From assembly GCA_963780175.1 (NCBI GenBank), contig CAWAAT010000001.1:310001-374000 (forward strand): a stretch of 64,000 bases of DNA. Reading direction: 5' to 3'. Within the stretch, counting starts at the first letter, position 1; each line of letters opens with the position of its first letter. Source of the stretch: Brooklawnia sp963780175. GTDB taxonomy: Bacteria; Actinomycetota; Actinomycetes; Propionibacteriales; Propionibacteriaceae. This document shows positions 43,605-52,700 of this stretch, in pieces. Both the position numbers and the translations under genes were made by a program. A model generated the notes under the pieces. The model saw only the letters and a list, made by a program, of their open reading frames with translations. It made no database searches and was not told the origin of the DNA.

Positions 43605-44276
43605 TCAGGCGTCCCCCCGGATCGCGGCCAGTTCTGAGCTGCTGAGGCGCCGGAACTTACGCGCCTGAGGACGCTGTCTATCGAGCACCGCGACCTCCAG
43701 AGCCGTTCCGTTGCCGAACGCACGGGACGCCGAACGCAGGGCTTGGTCGAGGTCGGCCTCCTCGTCGTAACTGGTGGCCACGGTCGCGCGCACGACCTCG
43801 GTGGCCCCACCGATGACCGCGAAGTTCGGCTCATCGCTGACCGTGCCGTCAAATCCCAGGCGGAAGATCTGGTCGCCCGAACTTGTTGAGCCGACCTCAG
43901 CAACAACCAGCTCAACCTCGAGCGGTTTGTCCACACCTGAGCTGAAGGCCGTTCCGAGTTGCTGGGCGTAGGTGTTGACCAGGCCGCGACCGGTCACGTC
44001 GCGACGGTCATAGGAGTAGCCCCGCAGGTCGGCGTAGCGGATGCCGGCGATCCTCAGGCTCTCGAACTCGTTGTAGCGCCCCACCGCGGCGAAGCCGATG
44101 CGGTCGTAGATCTCACTGACCTTGTGGAGGGTGGCGCTCGGGTTCTCGGCGACGAAGGCGATCCCGTCGCGGTAACGCAGCACAACCACCGACCTTCCCC
44201 GGGCGATGCCCTTGCGGGCGAAGTCGGCGCGGTCCTTCATCTGTTGCTCGGGGGCCACGTAGAACGGCATGCTCAC
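43605..44276 (-). CDS. prcA: 20S proteasome alpha subunit
   Basis: Outer ring of the actinobacterial proteasome, about 223 residues. FYVAPEQQMKDRADFARKGI, VVVLRYRDGIAFVAENPS and GRYNEFESLRIAGIRYADLR, GYSYDRRDVTGRGLVNTYAQ closely follow mycobacterial PrcA. The C-terminus LSSSELAAIRGDA is short. The GTG at 44276 overlaps the prcB stop and matches the position of the mycobacterial start; ATG at 44270 is an alternative. Confidence 0.93.
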   Translation of the reverse strand: MSMPFYVAPEQQMKDRADFARKGIARGRSVVVLRYRDGIAFVAENPSATLHKVSEIYDRIGFAAVGRYNEFESLRIAGIRYADLRGYSYDRRDVTGRGLVNTYAQQLGTAFSSGVDKPLEVELVVAEVGSTSSGDQIFRLGFDGTVSDEPNFAVIGGATEVVRATVATSYDEEADLDQALRSASRAFGNGTALEVAVLDRQRPQARKFRRLSSSELAAIRGDA

Positions 44277-45037
44277 AGCATCTCCAGCACTCGGGTGGTC
44301 AGTTCGGCGACCTCGTCGGAGGGCAACGACCGCACGCCGGCAGCGGTGGCCGTCATGACCAGCGGGAAGATCGCCCTCGCCAGGTCGGGTCCGCCGGTGG
44401 CCGCATCGTCGTCTGCGGCGTCGTAGAGCGAACGGATGACTGCTGCGATCGCCGCGTCCTCGTCCTGGTTGGGCAGGTGGGTCTTCTTCAGGGAGCCGCG
44501 GGCGAACGCCGCGCCCGAGCCCACCGCGTGGAAGCCGGTCTCCTCGTATCGACCACCGGTGGCGTCGTAGCTGAAGATCCGCCCCTGCCGGCGTTCGAGG
44601 TCCCAACCGGCGAGCATCGGGATGGCCACCATGCCCTGCATGGCGTACTGCAGGTTGCCACGCACCAGCGCGCCCAGGCGGTTGGCCTTGCCATCAAGGC
44701 TCAGCGGCGTGCCCTCGATCTTCTCGTAGTGCTGCAGCTCGACCTGGAAGAGCCGCACCACCTCGATGGCGATGCCGGCCACACCAGCGATTCCGACGAT
44801 GCTGTGCTCATCCGCGCCGAAGACCTTCTCGATGTCACGCTGAGCGATGAGGTTGCCCATGGTGGCCCGACGGTCCCCCGCCATCACCACGCCACCGACG
44901 AAGGTCGCAGCCACGATCGTGGTGCCGTGCGGCATCAGAGGTGCGCCACCCTCGAGCGTCGGCAGGGCTTCCGGAGCCACACGAGCCACGTACTGCGCGA
45001 ACGAACTGGCCAACTCGGGGACGGCTGAGGTGTTCAT
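44273..45037 (-). CDS. prcB: 20S proteasome beta subunit
   Basis: Catalytic ring. 254 residues; a 38-residue propeptide ends at PHG and the mature protein starts TTIVAATFVGGVVMAGDRRA, with Thr39 as nucleophile. GADEHSIVGIAGVAGIAIEV and AVGSGAAFARGSLKKTH are family segments. In most actinobacteria prcBA follow dop and pup; neither is nearby here. First gene of the run prcB-prcA-tyrA-cmk-lipoprotein. Confidence 0.95.
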   Translation of the reverse strand: MNTSAVPELASSFAQYVARVAPEALPTLEGGAPLMPHGTTIVAATFVGGVVMAGDRRATMGNLIAQRDIEKVFGADEHSIVGIAGVAGIAIEVVRLFQVELQHYEKIEGTPLSLDGKANRLGALVRGNLQYAMQGMVAIPMLAGWDLERRQGRIFSYDATGGRYEETGFHAVGSGAAFARGSLKKTHLPNQDEDAAIAAVIRSLYDAADDDAATGGPDLARAIFPLVMTATAAGVRSLPSDEVAELTTRVLEML

Positions 45038-45152
45038 GGTCAGTTCAGCCTACCCGCTGCCCGCGCGTCACCTCATCGCAGAAGTGCCTGCGGACGGGCA
45101 CCGATCGTGCCTACCATGCCCACTCACGGACCTCACGCGAAGGAGACAGCGC

Positions 45153-45767
45153 ATGGACATCAGTCAGATTCTTCAGACGAGCGCGGCCGCCCTTGGGAGG
45201 CGACTGGTCAGGCAGGCGTTCGCGCACTGCGACACCGAGGACGGACCAGCCGTGGTCGACGGTATCCGGGCGCTGCAGACCGGCAACGTCAACATCGCCC
45301 TGAAGTGGGTGCAACCTGAGGGCGAGTCCGAGATCCGGGACGCCTTCGAACGCGCCGGCAGGGTCCGGGCGTTGGGCGGCGAGGCAGCAGCGCTGGCCGA
45401 GCGCTGGTTCCTCGAGAGCCTCGTTCGCGTGCACCGGGCCGGAGAGGGCGCCGGCTTCGACGGCATCAAGCCAACCGGGACACACCTGCCCGCGCAGGTC
45501 GTGGCTGCAGACGCGGCCCTCGAACAGGGAACGATCGACCCCTTGCGCGGGCTGATCGACGATGCGCGGTGGCCTGAGTTGGAACGCCGGTTCGAGAAGG
45601 CCCTGGAACTGAAGGACTTCGATGAGGACGATCTGACGGCCGCCCGAGCCTACGTCCATGCCTATGTGTCGTTCTTCAAGTTCGCCGAGGGCGAGGATCA
45701 CGAGCACCACCACGGCCACCACGGCCATCACGGCGAGGATGAGCACCAGCACGGGCATGCTCACTGA
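45153..45767 (+). CDS. DUF6448-like protein with His-Cys-Asp site and His-rich tail
   Basis: A 204-residue helical protein. An N-terminal stretch of 24 residues ending QAFA is followed by HCDTEDGPAVVDGIRALQTG (His25-Cys26-Asp27). Core segments NIALKWVQPEGESEIRDAFE and FLESLVRVHRAGEGAGFDGI resemble DUF6448 (from memory). The C-terminus, about 184-204, is very rich in His, Glu and Asp. AGGAGA precedes the ATG. The next gene, overlapping by one base, is an S26 peptidase. In Ni-superoxide dismutase a SodX peptidase cuts an A-x-A/HCD site to create an N-terminal His-Cys nickel hook; the same local pattern here suggests a metal-binding protein matured likewise. This is inference. Confidence 0.75.
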   Translation: MDISQILQTSAAALGRRLVRQAFAHCDTEDGPAVVDGIRALQTGNVNIALKWVQPEGESEIRDAFERAGRVRALGGEAAALAERWFLESLVRVHRAGEGAGFDGIKPTGTHLPAQVVAADAALEQGTIDPLRGLIDDARWPELERRFEKALELKDFDEDDLTAARAYVHAYVSFFKFAEGEDHEHHHGHHGHHGEDEHQHGHAH

Positions 45768-46180
45768 TGCTGTGGCTGACCCTCGTCCGGTCGAGTTCCA
45801 TGGCCCCGGAACTGAGAGACGGCCAACTGGCGCTCACCCGTAGACTCTGGCCGGCCGACCGGGTTCGACGAGGGGACGTGGTGGTCATCGGCACCGTCAC
45901 GCCGGATCGGCACGTCGTCAAGCGGATCATCGGGGTGCCCGGCGAGCACGTCGCGCTGAGACATGGGCTGGTCAGCGTCGACGGGCGCCCGCTGGCAGAG
46001 CCTTACGCCAGCCCATCTGTGTTCACCGACGAGTACCAGGTGCCCGCCGGGCACTACTTCGTGTTGGGAGACAACCGCGACGCCTCCAGCGACAGCCGCA
46101 CCTGGCAACAGCCGTTCATCGCTCGCGCCGCCCTTCGCGGACGCATTCTGGGCGTGCCCTTCAGGCGTCGGCGCCACTGA
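45767..46180 (+). CDS. S26-family peptidase, SodX-like
   Basis: A 137-residue signal-peptidase-I-like serine protease without a membrane anchor. Catalytic RSSSMAPELRDGQLALTR (Ser11 before Met) and VVKRIIGVPGEHVALR (Lys52), then FVLGDNRDASSDSR. Soluble S26 enzymes of this size are the nickel-superoxide dismutase maturation proteases (SodX). The start shares one base with the upstream stop. No sodN is present in the window, so the DUF6448-like protein is the likely substrate. Confidence 0.8.
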   Translation: MLWLTLVRSSSMAPELRDGQLALTRRLWPADRVRRGDVVVIGTVTPDRHVVKRIIGVPGEHVALRHGLVSVDGRPLAEPYASPSVFTDEYQVPAGHYFVLGDNRDASSDSRTWQQPFIARAALRGRILGVPFRRRRH

Positions 46181-46187
46181 CCAACGC

Positions 46188-47138
46188 CTATGCCAGCTTC
46201 TCGGCGCGCACCCGGTTGGCCTCGATGTGCTCGGCCCGCACGTTGCGCGGCACCGGCCCGTGGTAGTCGGATCCGTAGGCACCCGGAGCCGGGCGTCGCT
46301 TGCGGAACGGTGCCTGCACGCCGGGGGCCAGGCGGCGGGTCATCACCAGGAACCCGGTGTGTGCTGTAGTCGAGTGTCCGGGACGGATGGCCAGTCCCTC
46401 GGCGTGCCAGTCGCGCACCGAGACCTCCGTGCCGGTGGGCTCCGTGAAACCGCCGTGGGCGCGCATGGTGTCCATCACCCGTCCCAGCTGGGTCGTGGTC
46501 GCCACGTAGCAGCACAGCACCCCTCCTGGCACCAGGACGTCACCGACCGCATCCAGACAATCCCACGGGGCCAGCATGTCGAGGACAGCGCGGTCGACTG
46601 GCTCGTCAGCGATGGCTTCGACGAGGTCACCGACGGTCACCGTCCAGGCCGGATGACTGCCGCCGACGAACTGCTCGACGTTGGCGATGGCAATCTGAGC
46701 GAACTCGGCGCGACGTTCGTAACTGTGCAACCTGCCGGTGGGGCCGATAGCCCGCAGCAGCGCGAGACTGAGCGCCCCCGAACCGACGCCGGCCTCCAAC
46801 ACCCGGGCACCGGGGAAGACGTCGGCTCGCATCAGGATCTGGGCGGCGTCCTTCGGGTAGATGACCGCAGCCTCCCGCGGCATCGACACCATGAACTCGT
46901 TGAGCAGCGGACGGAAGACCAGGTACGTGAGGCCACCGACGGTGCTGACCACCACCCCCTCCGGCTGCCCGATGATGTCGTCGTGGGCCAGGGCGCCCTT
47001 GGTGGTGTGAAAGGTCTTGCCGGCCTCCAGCAGCAGCGACTTGCGGTGGGCCTTGGGGTCGGTCATCGAGACCCACTCCCCCGCCTGCAGGACGCCGGTG
47101 TGGACGCCCGAGTAGCGTGCCGGATCGAGTTCACTCAT
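46188..47138 (-). CDS. trmI: tRNA (adenine-58-N1)-methyltransferase
   Basis: Modifies A58 in the T-loop of tRNA. 316 residues. N-terminal beta-domain (LLEAGKTFHTTKGALAHDDI, IIGQPEGVVVSTVGG), then a Rossmann methyltransferase with VLEAGVGSGALSLALLRAIG, LHSYERRAEFAQIAIANVE and VLDMLAPWDCLDAVGDVL. It matches mycobacterial TrmI. The ATG overlaps the HAD gene stop by four bases, so the two are coupled. Confidence 0.92.
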   Translation of the reverse strand: MSELDPARYSGVHTGVLQAGEWVSMTDPKAHRKSLLLEAGKTFHTTKGALAHDDIIGQPEGVVVSTVGGLTYLVFRPLLNEFMVSMPREAAVIYPKDAAQILMRADVFPGARVLEAGVGSGALSLALLRAIGPTGRLHSYERRAEFAQIAIANVEQFVGGSHPAWTVTVGDLVEAIADEPVDRAVLDMLAPWDCLDAVGDVLVPGGVLCCYVATTTQLGRVMDTMRAHGGFTEPTGTEVSVRDWHAEGLAIRPGHSTTAHTGFLVMTRRLAPGVQAPFRKRRPAPGAYGSDYHGPVPRNVRAEHIEANRVRAEKLA

Positions 47139-47830
47139 CGCCCGCGCACCTCATACCAGATGCGGGTGAGGTCCTCGGGGCCGAGACCTGCGAGGGAGTC
47201 CAGGTTGACCTGGCCCTCGGCCGTGGGCAGTGGATGCATGCAGGGCACGGCGATGACCACGGCGCCTGCGGCCCGCCCCGCGGTCGTCCCGGGCACCGAG
47301 TCCTCGATGACGATGCAGTCCGGTGACGGCACCCCGAGTCGATCGGCGGCCATCAGGTAGCTGTCTGGTGCGGGCTTGCCGCGCGGCATCTCCGGCCCAC
47401 TCACGACCGTCCGGAACCAATGTGCGGGCATCTGGTCGAGTCCCGCCCCGATCAGGTCGGGAGGACTCGCCGACACCACCGCCATCGGGACATCGAGCTC
47501 GGACAACGACTCCACGAGCTCCCGCGCCCCCGGCAGCCAGGGCAGCCCCTCGTCCTCGAGGTAACGCTTCACGCGCAGGTAGACCCGTTCCCAGAGCGAC
47601 TCCGGGCTTTCCTTGGGTGGCCTGCCCAGCTGGGCGGTGATCTCGTCGTGCAGCAGTCGGCTGCTGACCGCTGCCGCGGACCCGCACAACGCCAGACCCC
47701 GCTCGTAGGTCCACTGGGCGCCGTAGTCGGCCATCACCTGGATCTCGCTGGCGATCCACACTTTCTCGGTGTCGAGCATGGTGCCGTCGAAGTCCCACAG
47801 GACAGCGCTTGGTCTGGTCTCGGTTGCCAC
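47135..47830 (-). CDS. HAD-superfamily phosphatase (subfamily IA)
   Basis: A 231-residue hydrolase with AVLWDFDGTMLDTEKVWIAS (catalytic Asp pair), VVSASPPDL, GKPAPDSYLMAADRLGV and IVIEDSVPGTTAGRAAGAVV motifs. Resembles sugar- or beta-phosphoglucomutase-like phosphatases. Upstream of and coupled to trmI. Substrate unknown. Confidence 0.85.
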   Translation of the reverse strand: MATETRPSAVLWDFDGTMLDTEKVWIASEIQVMADYGAQWTYERGLALCGSAAAVSSRLLHDEITAQLGRPPKESPESLWERVYLRVKRYLEDEGLPWLPGARELVESLSELDVPMAVVSASPPDLIGAGLDQMPAHWFRTVVSGPEMPRGKPAPDSYLMAADRLGVPSPDCIVIEDSVPGTTAGRAAGAVVIAVPCMHPLPTAEGQVNLDSLAGLGPEDLTRIWYEVRGR

Positions 47831-47937
47831 TGTGGAATTGTCTCAGCCCAGCAGGGCATCGACCAACCCGCGGTGGTGGACCGCCGGGCTGGAATACTGG
47901 CAGCATGACCGACGAAGCGCCTGGAAAGGGACATCTC

Positions 47938-49155
47938 GTGAGCAACCCCCAGCAGACCAATCCCGAGTCTCCGGCTCCCGACCTGTCGATGAGCACGCCG
48001 ATGCCTGTGCCCCCGCCGCTGCCAGCGCCCATGCCACCCGCCGGCGCCCGACCCCGTCCCGTTGTCCGGGCGACCGCGGAGGACAAGCCGTTCGCTCGAG
48101 GGTTCGGCATCGGGATGGGAGTGGCGCTGGGAGCCGGCATCGTTGGCCTTGCCCTCACCCTGGTCAGCGTGTTGGGTCTGGCGTCGTCCGCCCTTCTCAT
48201 GGGTGGGCGCAGCTTGCCCGACACGACCTCGCACGTCTGGGGGCCGACGAACGCATCCACCACCATGCTCGCACTGAACATCTCGGGCGCCATTGACGGT
48301 GCCGGGGGCACGATGTTCGCCACCGGCACCTTCGGCTACGAGATCGCCGACCAGTTGGACGCGCTGGAGTCCGACGACTACGCCGGCGTCGTGCTGCTGA
48401 TGGACACCCCAGGTGGCAGCATCTACGGGTCCAAGGCGATCGCCGAGGCGGTGGTGCGCTACCAGGAGCGCACCGGCAAGAAGGTGGTCGCCTACGTGCA
48501 GTCGATGTCGGCGTCCGGCGGCATGTACGCGATGGCCCCGGCTGACCTGATCATTTCGGACTACGGCACCATGGTCGGCAGCATCGGAGTCATCTTCGGG
48601 CCGTTCGAGCGGTACCGCGACGTCACCGGTCTGACGGGCAACATCCTCACGTCGGGGGTGCTGACCACCGGCGGTATCACCGTGGAGTACCTGACCCAGG
48701 GCACCGGCAAGGACTTCGGCAACCCCTTCCGTGACATGACCGAGCTGGAGCGCTCGGTCTACACCCGGGGCCTGGAGGTGGAGTACGCCCAGTTCGTGGA
48801 CTTCGTCGCCGAGCACCGGCAGATCTCGGCAGACACCATTCGCAACGACCTCGGGGCGTTCATGTTCGACCCGACGACCGCCATCGAGAAGGGTCTGGTC
48901 GACCAGATCGCCGGACGCCCGGACGCCTTCCGCGCCGCGGCCGAACTCAACGGGGTCGACCCGGAGGACACCAAGGTCGTCTCACCGGCGATGCCCAGTG
49001 GATTCGCCCAGCTTCTCGGTGCGCAGGCGCGCATCCCCGGGCACAACGTCCCGCTCAGCACCACCGAGGGTTCGACGCCAACGAGCCAGATCTGTGTCGG
49101 TGCTCCCACGTTGCTGGCCTTCGCCGGCGACTTCACCACGGTTTGCGGCGACTGA
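47938..49155 (+). CDS. sppA: S49-family signal peptide peptidase (SppA-like)
   Basis: A serine-lysine membrane protease of about 405 residues. Proline-rich cytoplasmic N-terminus, one TM helix (about 55-85), then VVLLMDTPGGSIYGSKAIAE and VAYVQSMSASGGMYAMAPAD (nucleophile Ser in SASGG) and IISDYGTMVGSIGVIFGPF. GTG chosen for AAAGGGA at good spacing; ATG at 47905 would add 11 residues. SppA degrades cleaved signal peptides. Convergent with metH, four bases apart. Confidence 0.85.
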   Translation: MSNPQQTNPESPAPDLSMSTPMPVPPPLPAPMPPAGARPRPVVRATAEDKPFARGFGIGMGVALGAGIVGLALTLVSVLGLASSALLMGGRSLPDTTSHVWGPTNASTTMLALNISGAIDGAGGTMFATGTFGYEIADQLDALESDDYAGVVLLMDTPGGSIYGSKAIAEAVVRYQERTGKKVVAYVQSMSASGGMYAMAPADLIISDYGTMVGSIGVIFGPFERYRDVTGLTGNILTSGVLTTGGITVEYLTQGTGKDFGNPFRDMTELERSVYTRGLEVEYAQFVDFVAEHRQISADTIRNDLGAFMFDPTTAIEKGLVDQIAGRPDAFRAAAELNGVDPEDTKVVSPAMPSGFAQLLGAQARIPGHNVPLSTTEGSTPTSQICVGAPTLLAFAGDFTTVCGD

Positions 49156-49159
49156 ACCC

Positions 49160-52100
49160 TCAGCGGGCGTTGAAGTATTTGGCCTCCGGGTGGTGGACGA
49201 TCAACGCGTCGGTGGACTGCTCGGGATGCAACTGGAACTCCTCGGACAACTCGACGCCGATCCGTTCGGGACGCAGCAGGTCGCACAGCGGTGCGCGCAT
49301 CTCGAGGTCGGGGCAGGCCGGGTAACCGAAGCTGTACCGGCTGCCCCGGTAGGCCTGGCCCCTGATCTGCTCCTCGACCGGGCCATCATCGGCGGCCAGG
49401 CCCAGTTCCGCGCGTACGCGTTGGTGCCACAACTCGGCGAGCGCCTCGGTCAACTGCACCGAGAGTCCGTGCAGCTCAAGGTAGTCACGGTAGGCGTGCG
49501 CCTCGAACAACCGCTGGGTCTCCTGTGACACCCGCGACCCCATCGTGACCAACTGCAGGCCCAGCGTGTCGCCTCCCAGTTCGGCGGCCTCCTCGGCGTC
49601 CCTGAAGAAGTCCGCCAGGCACAGTCGGCGGTCCCGAGGTTGGCGCGGGAACTCGAAGCGCGCCACCTCGCGTCCCGGGTCGTCCGGCTCACCGACGACG
49701 ATCGCGTTGCCCGCAGAGTGACACGGGAAGTAGCCGTGCACCACCGCGAACTGACCCAGACCGTCGGACTGGACCCTGTCCAACCAGTACCTCAGCCGGG
49801 GGCGTCCCTCGGTCTCGACGAGCTCCTCGTAACTCTCGCCATCCCGCACCCCGCGCAGGCCCCACTGGCCCATGAACAGCGCCCGCTCGTCCAGCCAGCT
49901 GACGATCTCGGCCAAGGTGACGCCCTTGCTGACCCTGGTCCCCCAGAAGGGTGGTGCGGGCACGTCGATACGGCGCGCCACGTCGGAGCGCGACACCTCG
50001 ACGAGTTCCGGCAGTTCGCGCGTCCGGGCGGTGACCCGGCGAGGCTTCACCGCGGGCAGTTCGGCACCCGGCTCACCGCGTTTCACGGCCATGATGGCGT
50101 CCATCAGTTCAAGGCCCTCGAAGGCGTCGCGGGCGTATCGCACCGTCCCGTCGTACACCTGCGCCAGGTCGTGGTCGACGAATGCCCTGGTAAGGGCGGC
50201 GCCACCCAGCAGCACGGGGTAACGCTGCGCCATGCCGCGGGCGTTGAGCTCGAGCAGGTTGTCCTTCATGACCATTGTCGACTTGACCAGCAGCCCCGAC
50301 ATGCCGATGGCGTCGGCCTGGTTGGCCTCGGCGGCCTCGAGGATGGCCGAGACCGGCTGCTTGATGCCCAGATTCACCACCGTGTAGCCGTTGTTCGAGA
50401 CGATGATGTCGACCAGATTCTTGCCGATGTCGTGGACGTCACCCTTCACCGTGGCCAGCACCAGAGTCCCCTTGCCGGCACCGGCGTCCACAGAGTCGAT
50501 GTGCGGCTCCAGGTGGGCAACGGCCTTCTTCATCGTCTCGGCACTCTGCAACACGAACGGCAACTGCATCTTGCCCGAGCCGAACAGCTCCCCCACCGTC
50601 TTCATTCCGGCCAGCAGATCCTCGTTGATGATGTCAAGCGCCGGTTTGTCGCTCAGCGCCTCGTCCAGGTCGGCGTCCAGACCCTTGTCGTTGCCGTCGA
50701 TGATGCGCCGCGACAACCTCTCGGCGAGCGGCAATGACACCAGCTCCGCCTCCCGTTGCTCGCGCAGCGAGGACGCCGTCACCCCCTCGAACAACTCGAG
50801 GAAGCTCGACAGCGGGTCGTAGTCGCCGCTGCGCCGGTCATACACCAGGTCGAGGGCCACCCGGTACCGTTCCTCGGGGATCCGGTCGACCGGCATGATC
50901 TTGGCCACACTGACGATGGCCGAGTCCAGGCCGGCCTTGACGCACTCGTCGAGGAAGACGCTGTTCAGCACGACCCGCGCGGCCGGGTTGAGCCCGAAGC
51001 TGATGTTGGAGACCCCCAGCGTCGTCAGGACGCGCGGGTGGGCCGCCTTGAGCAGGCGGATCGCCTCGAGAGTCGCGATGCCGTCGCGGCGGGTCTCCTC
51101 CTGGCCGGTCGCGATCGGGAAGGTGAGGCAGTCGACCAGGATGTCGCCCTCGTCCATGCCCCACTGGTTCACCAAGGTGTCGATCAGGCGCTGCGCCACC
51201 TGCACCTTCCATTCGGCGGTGCGCGCCTGGCCCTGCTCATCGATGGTCAGCGCGACAACTGCGGCACCGTGCTCGGCCACCAGCGGCATGACCCGCTGGA
51301 ACCGTGAGCCCGGACCATCACCGTCCTCGAAGTTGACCGAGTTGATGATGGCCCGCCCCGGCAGGTGGTTGAGCCCGGCCTCGATGACCTCGGGTTCCGT
51401 GGAGTCGAGCATCACCGGTAGCGTGACAGCGCCGGCGAACCGCTGCGCCAGTTCGGCCATGTCGGCCACGCCGTCGCGTCCCACGTAGTCGATGCACAGA
51501 TCGAGGACGTGCGCCCCGGAGCGTGACTGGTCACGTCCGATCTGGACGCAGTCGTCCCAGCGTCCCTCGAGCATCGCCTCGCGGAATGCCTTCGACCCGT
51601 TCGCGTTGGTGCGCTCGCCGATGGCCAGGTAGCTGGTGTCCTGCTTGAGGGCCACATCCGAGTAGAGCGAGGCCACCGAGTTCGTCACCTCGGTCCTCCG
51701 CACCGGTACGCGACGATCGTCGCCGATGGCCTGTGCCAAGGCTCGAATGTGCTCGGGGGTGGTGCCGCAGCAACCTCCCACCAGCGACAGACCGAAGTTG
51801 GCGACGTACTCGCTCATCGCGGACGCCAACTCGGCGGGTTGCAGCGGGTAGCGGGCACCATCAGGAGTGAGTTCGGGCAGCCCTGCGTTGGGCATGGCCG
51901 ACAGACCGACCCGCGCGTGCCTTGACAGGTAGCGCAGGTGCTCGGCCATCTCGGCAGGCCCGGTGGCGCAGTTCAGACCGATGACGTCGACACCCAACGG
52001 GGCCAGGGTGGCCAGCGCGGCGCCGGTCTCACTGCCCAGCAGCATCGATCCGGTCGTCTCCACGGTGATGGAGACGAAGATGGGCAGGTCGACCCCCAGT

Positions 52101-52636
52101 GCGCGGCGGGCCCGCTTGGCCGCGATGACCGCGGCCTTCGCCTGCTGAAGGTCCTGACACGTCTCGATCTGCACGGCGTCGATGCCGCCGCGGATCATCG
52201 CCTCGATCTGTATCTGGTAGCCGTCACGAATGGTGGTGGCCTCGATGTGTCCCAGCGTGGGCAGCTTGGTGCCCGGCCCGACGCTGCCGAGCACGAACCT
52301 CGGACGATCGGCGGTGCTGAATTCGTCGGCGACCGAGCGGGCGATCCGCGCCCCGGCCTCGGCCAGTTCGCCGACCTGAGCGGCGATGTCGTACTCCCCC
52401 AGCGCGGCCAGATTGGCGCCGAAGGTGTTGGTCTCCACGCAGTCCGCCCCCGCCTCGAGGTAGGCCCGATGGATGGCTGCCACGACATCGGGACGCGTCC
52501 GGTTGAGCACCTCGTTGCAGCCCTCGTAGCCCTCGAAGTCGTCAAGACCCAGGTCGAACCCCTGCAACATCGTGCCCATCGCCCCGTCGGCGATGAGGAC
52601 TCGACGGTTCAGGAGGTCGCGGATGGCTGCAGGCAT
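49160..52636 (-). CDS. metH: Cobalamin-dependent methionine synthase
   Basis: 1158 residues with all four domains: homocysteine-binding barrel with zinc cysteines (GLNCATGPAEM, GGCCGTTP), pterin domain (LAIGERTNANGSKAFREAML), cobalamin domain with VKGDVHDIGKNLVDIIVSNN (axial His) and the C-terminal AdoMet reactivation domain (YSFGYPACPDLEMRAPL). Transfers methyl from methyltetrahydrofolate to homocysteine. No cobalamin riboswitch was seen in the short upstream gap of about 65 bases. Confidence 0.96.
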   Translation of the reverse strand: MPAAIRDLLNRRVLIADGAMGTMLQGFDLGLDDFEGYEGCNEVLNRTRPDVVAAIHRAYLEAGADCVETNTFGANLAALGEYDIAAQVGELAEAGARIARSVADEFSTADRPRFVLGSVGPGTKLPTLGHIEATTIRDGYQIQIEAMIRGGIDAVQIETCQDLQQAKAAVIAAKRARRALGVDLPIFVSITVETTGSMLLGSETGAALATLAPLGVDVIGLNCATGPAEMAEHLRYLSRHARVGLSAMPNAGLPELTPDGARYPLQPAELASAMSEYVANFGLSLVGGCCGTTPEHIRALAQAIGDDRRVPVRRTEVTNSVASLYSDVALKQDTSYLAIGERTNANGSKAFREAMLEGRWDDCVQIGRDQSRSGAHVLDLCIDYVGRDGVADMAELAQRFAGAVTLPVMLDSTEPEVIEAGLNHLPGRAIINSVNFEDGDGPGSRFQRVMPLVAEHGAAVVALTIDEQGQARTAEWKVQVAQRLIDTLVNQWGMDEGDILVDCLTFPIATGQEETRRDGIATLEAIRLLKAAHPRVLTTLGVSNISFGLNPAARVVLNSVFLDECVKAGLDSAIVSVAKIMPVDRIPEERYRVALDLVYDRRSGDYDPLSSFLELFEGVTASSLREQREAELVSLPLAERLSRRIIDGNDKGLDADLDEALSDKPALDIINEDLLAGMKTVGELFGSGKMQLPFVLQSAETMKKAVAHLEPHIDSVDAGAGKGTLVLATVKGDVHDIGKNLVDIIVSNNGYTVVNLGIKQPVSAILEAAEANQADAIGMSGLLVKSTMVMKDNLLELNARGMAQRYPVLLGGAALTRAFVDHDLAQVYDGTVRYARDAFEGLELMDAIMAVKRGEPGAELPAVKPRRVTARTRELPELVEVSRSDVARRIDVPAPPFWGTRVSKGVTLAEIVSWLDERALFMGQWGLRGVRDGESYEELVETEGRPRLRYWLDRVQSDGLGQFAVVHGYFPCHSAGNAIVVGEPDDPGREVARFEFPRQPRDRRLCLADFFRDAEEAAELGGDTLGLQLVTMGSRVSQETQRLFEAHAYRDYLELHGLSVQLTEALAELWHQRVRAELGLAADDGPVEEQIRGQAYRGSRYSFGYPACPDLEMRAPLCDLLRPERIGVELSEEFQLHPEQSTDALIVHHPEAKYFNAR

Positions 52637-52700
52637 GCGTGCAACGATAGCCGGGCCCGCTGAACCAGCCGGGCGTTGACCATCGGGCTAGGCTCGAGAC

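Noticed and set aside
52637..52700. Cobalamin riboswitch before metH
   Set aside because: The gap to the divergent PAC2 gene is about 64 bases, too short for the element, and no B12-box-like sequence was seen.
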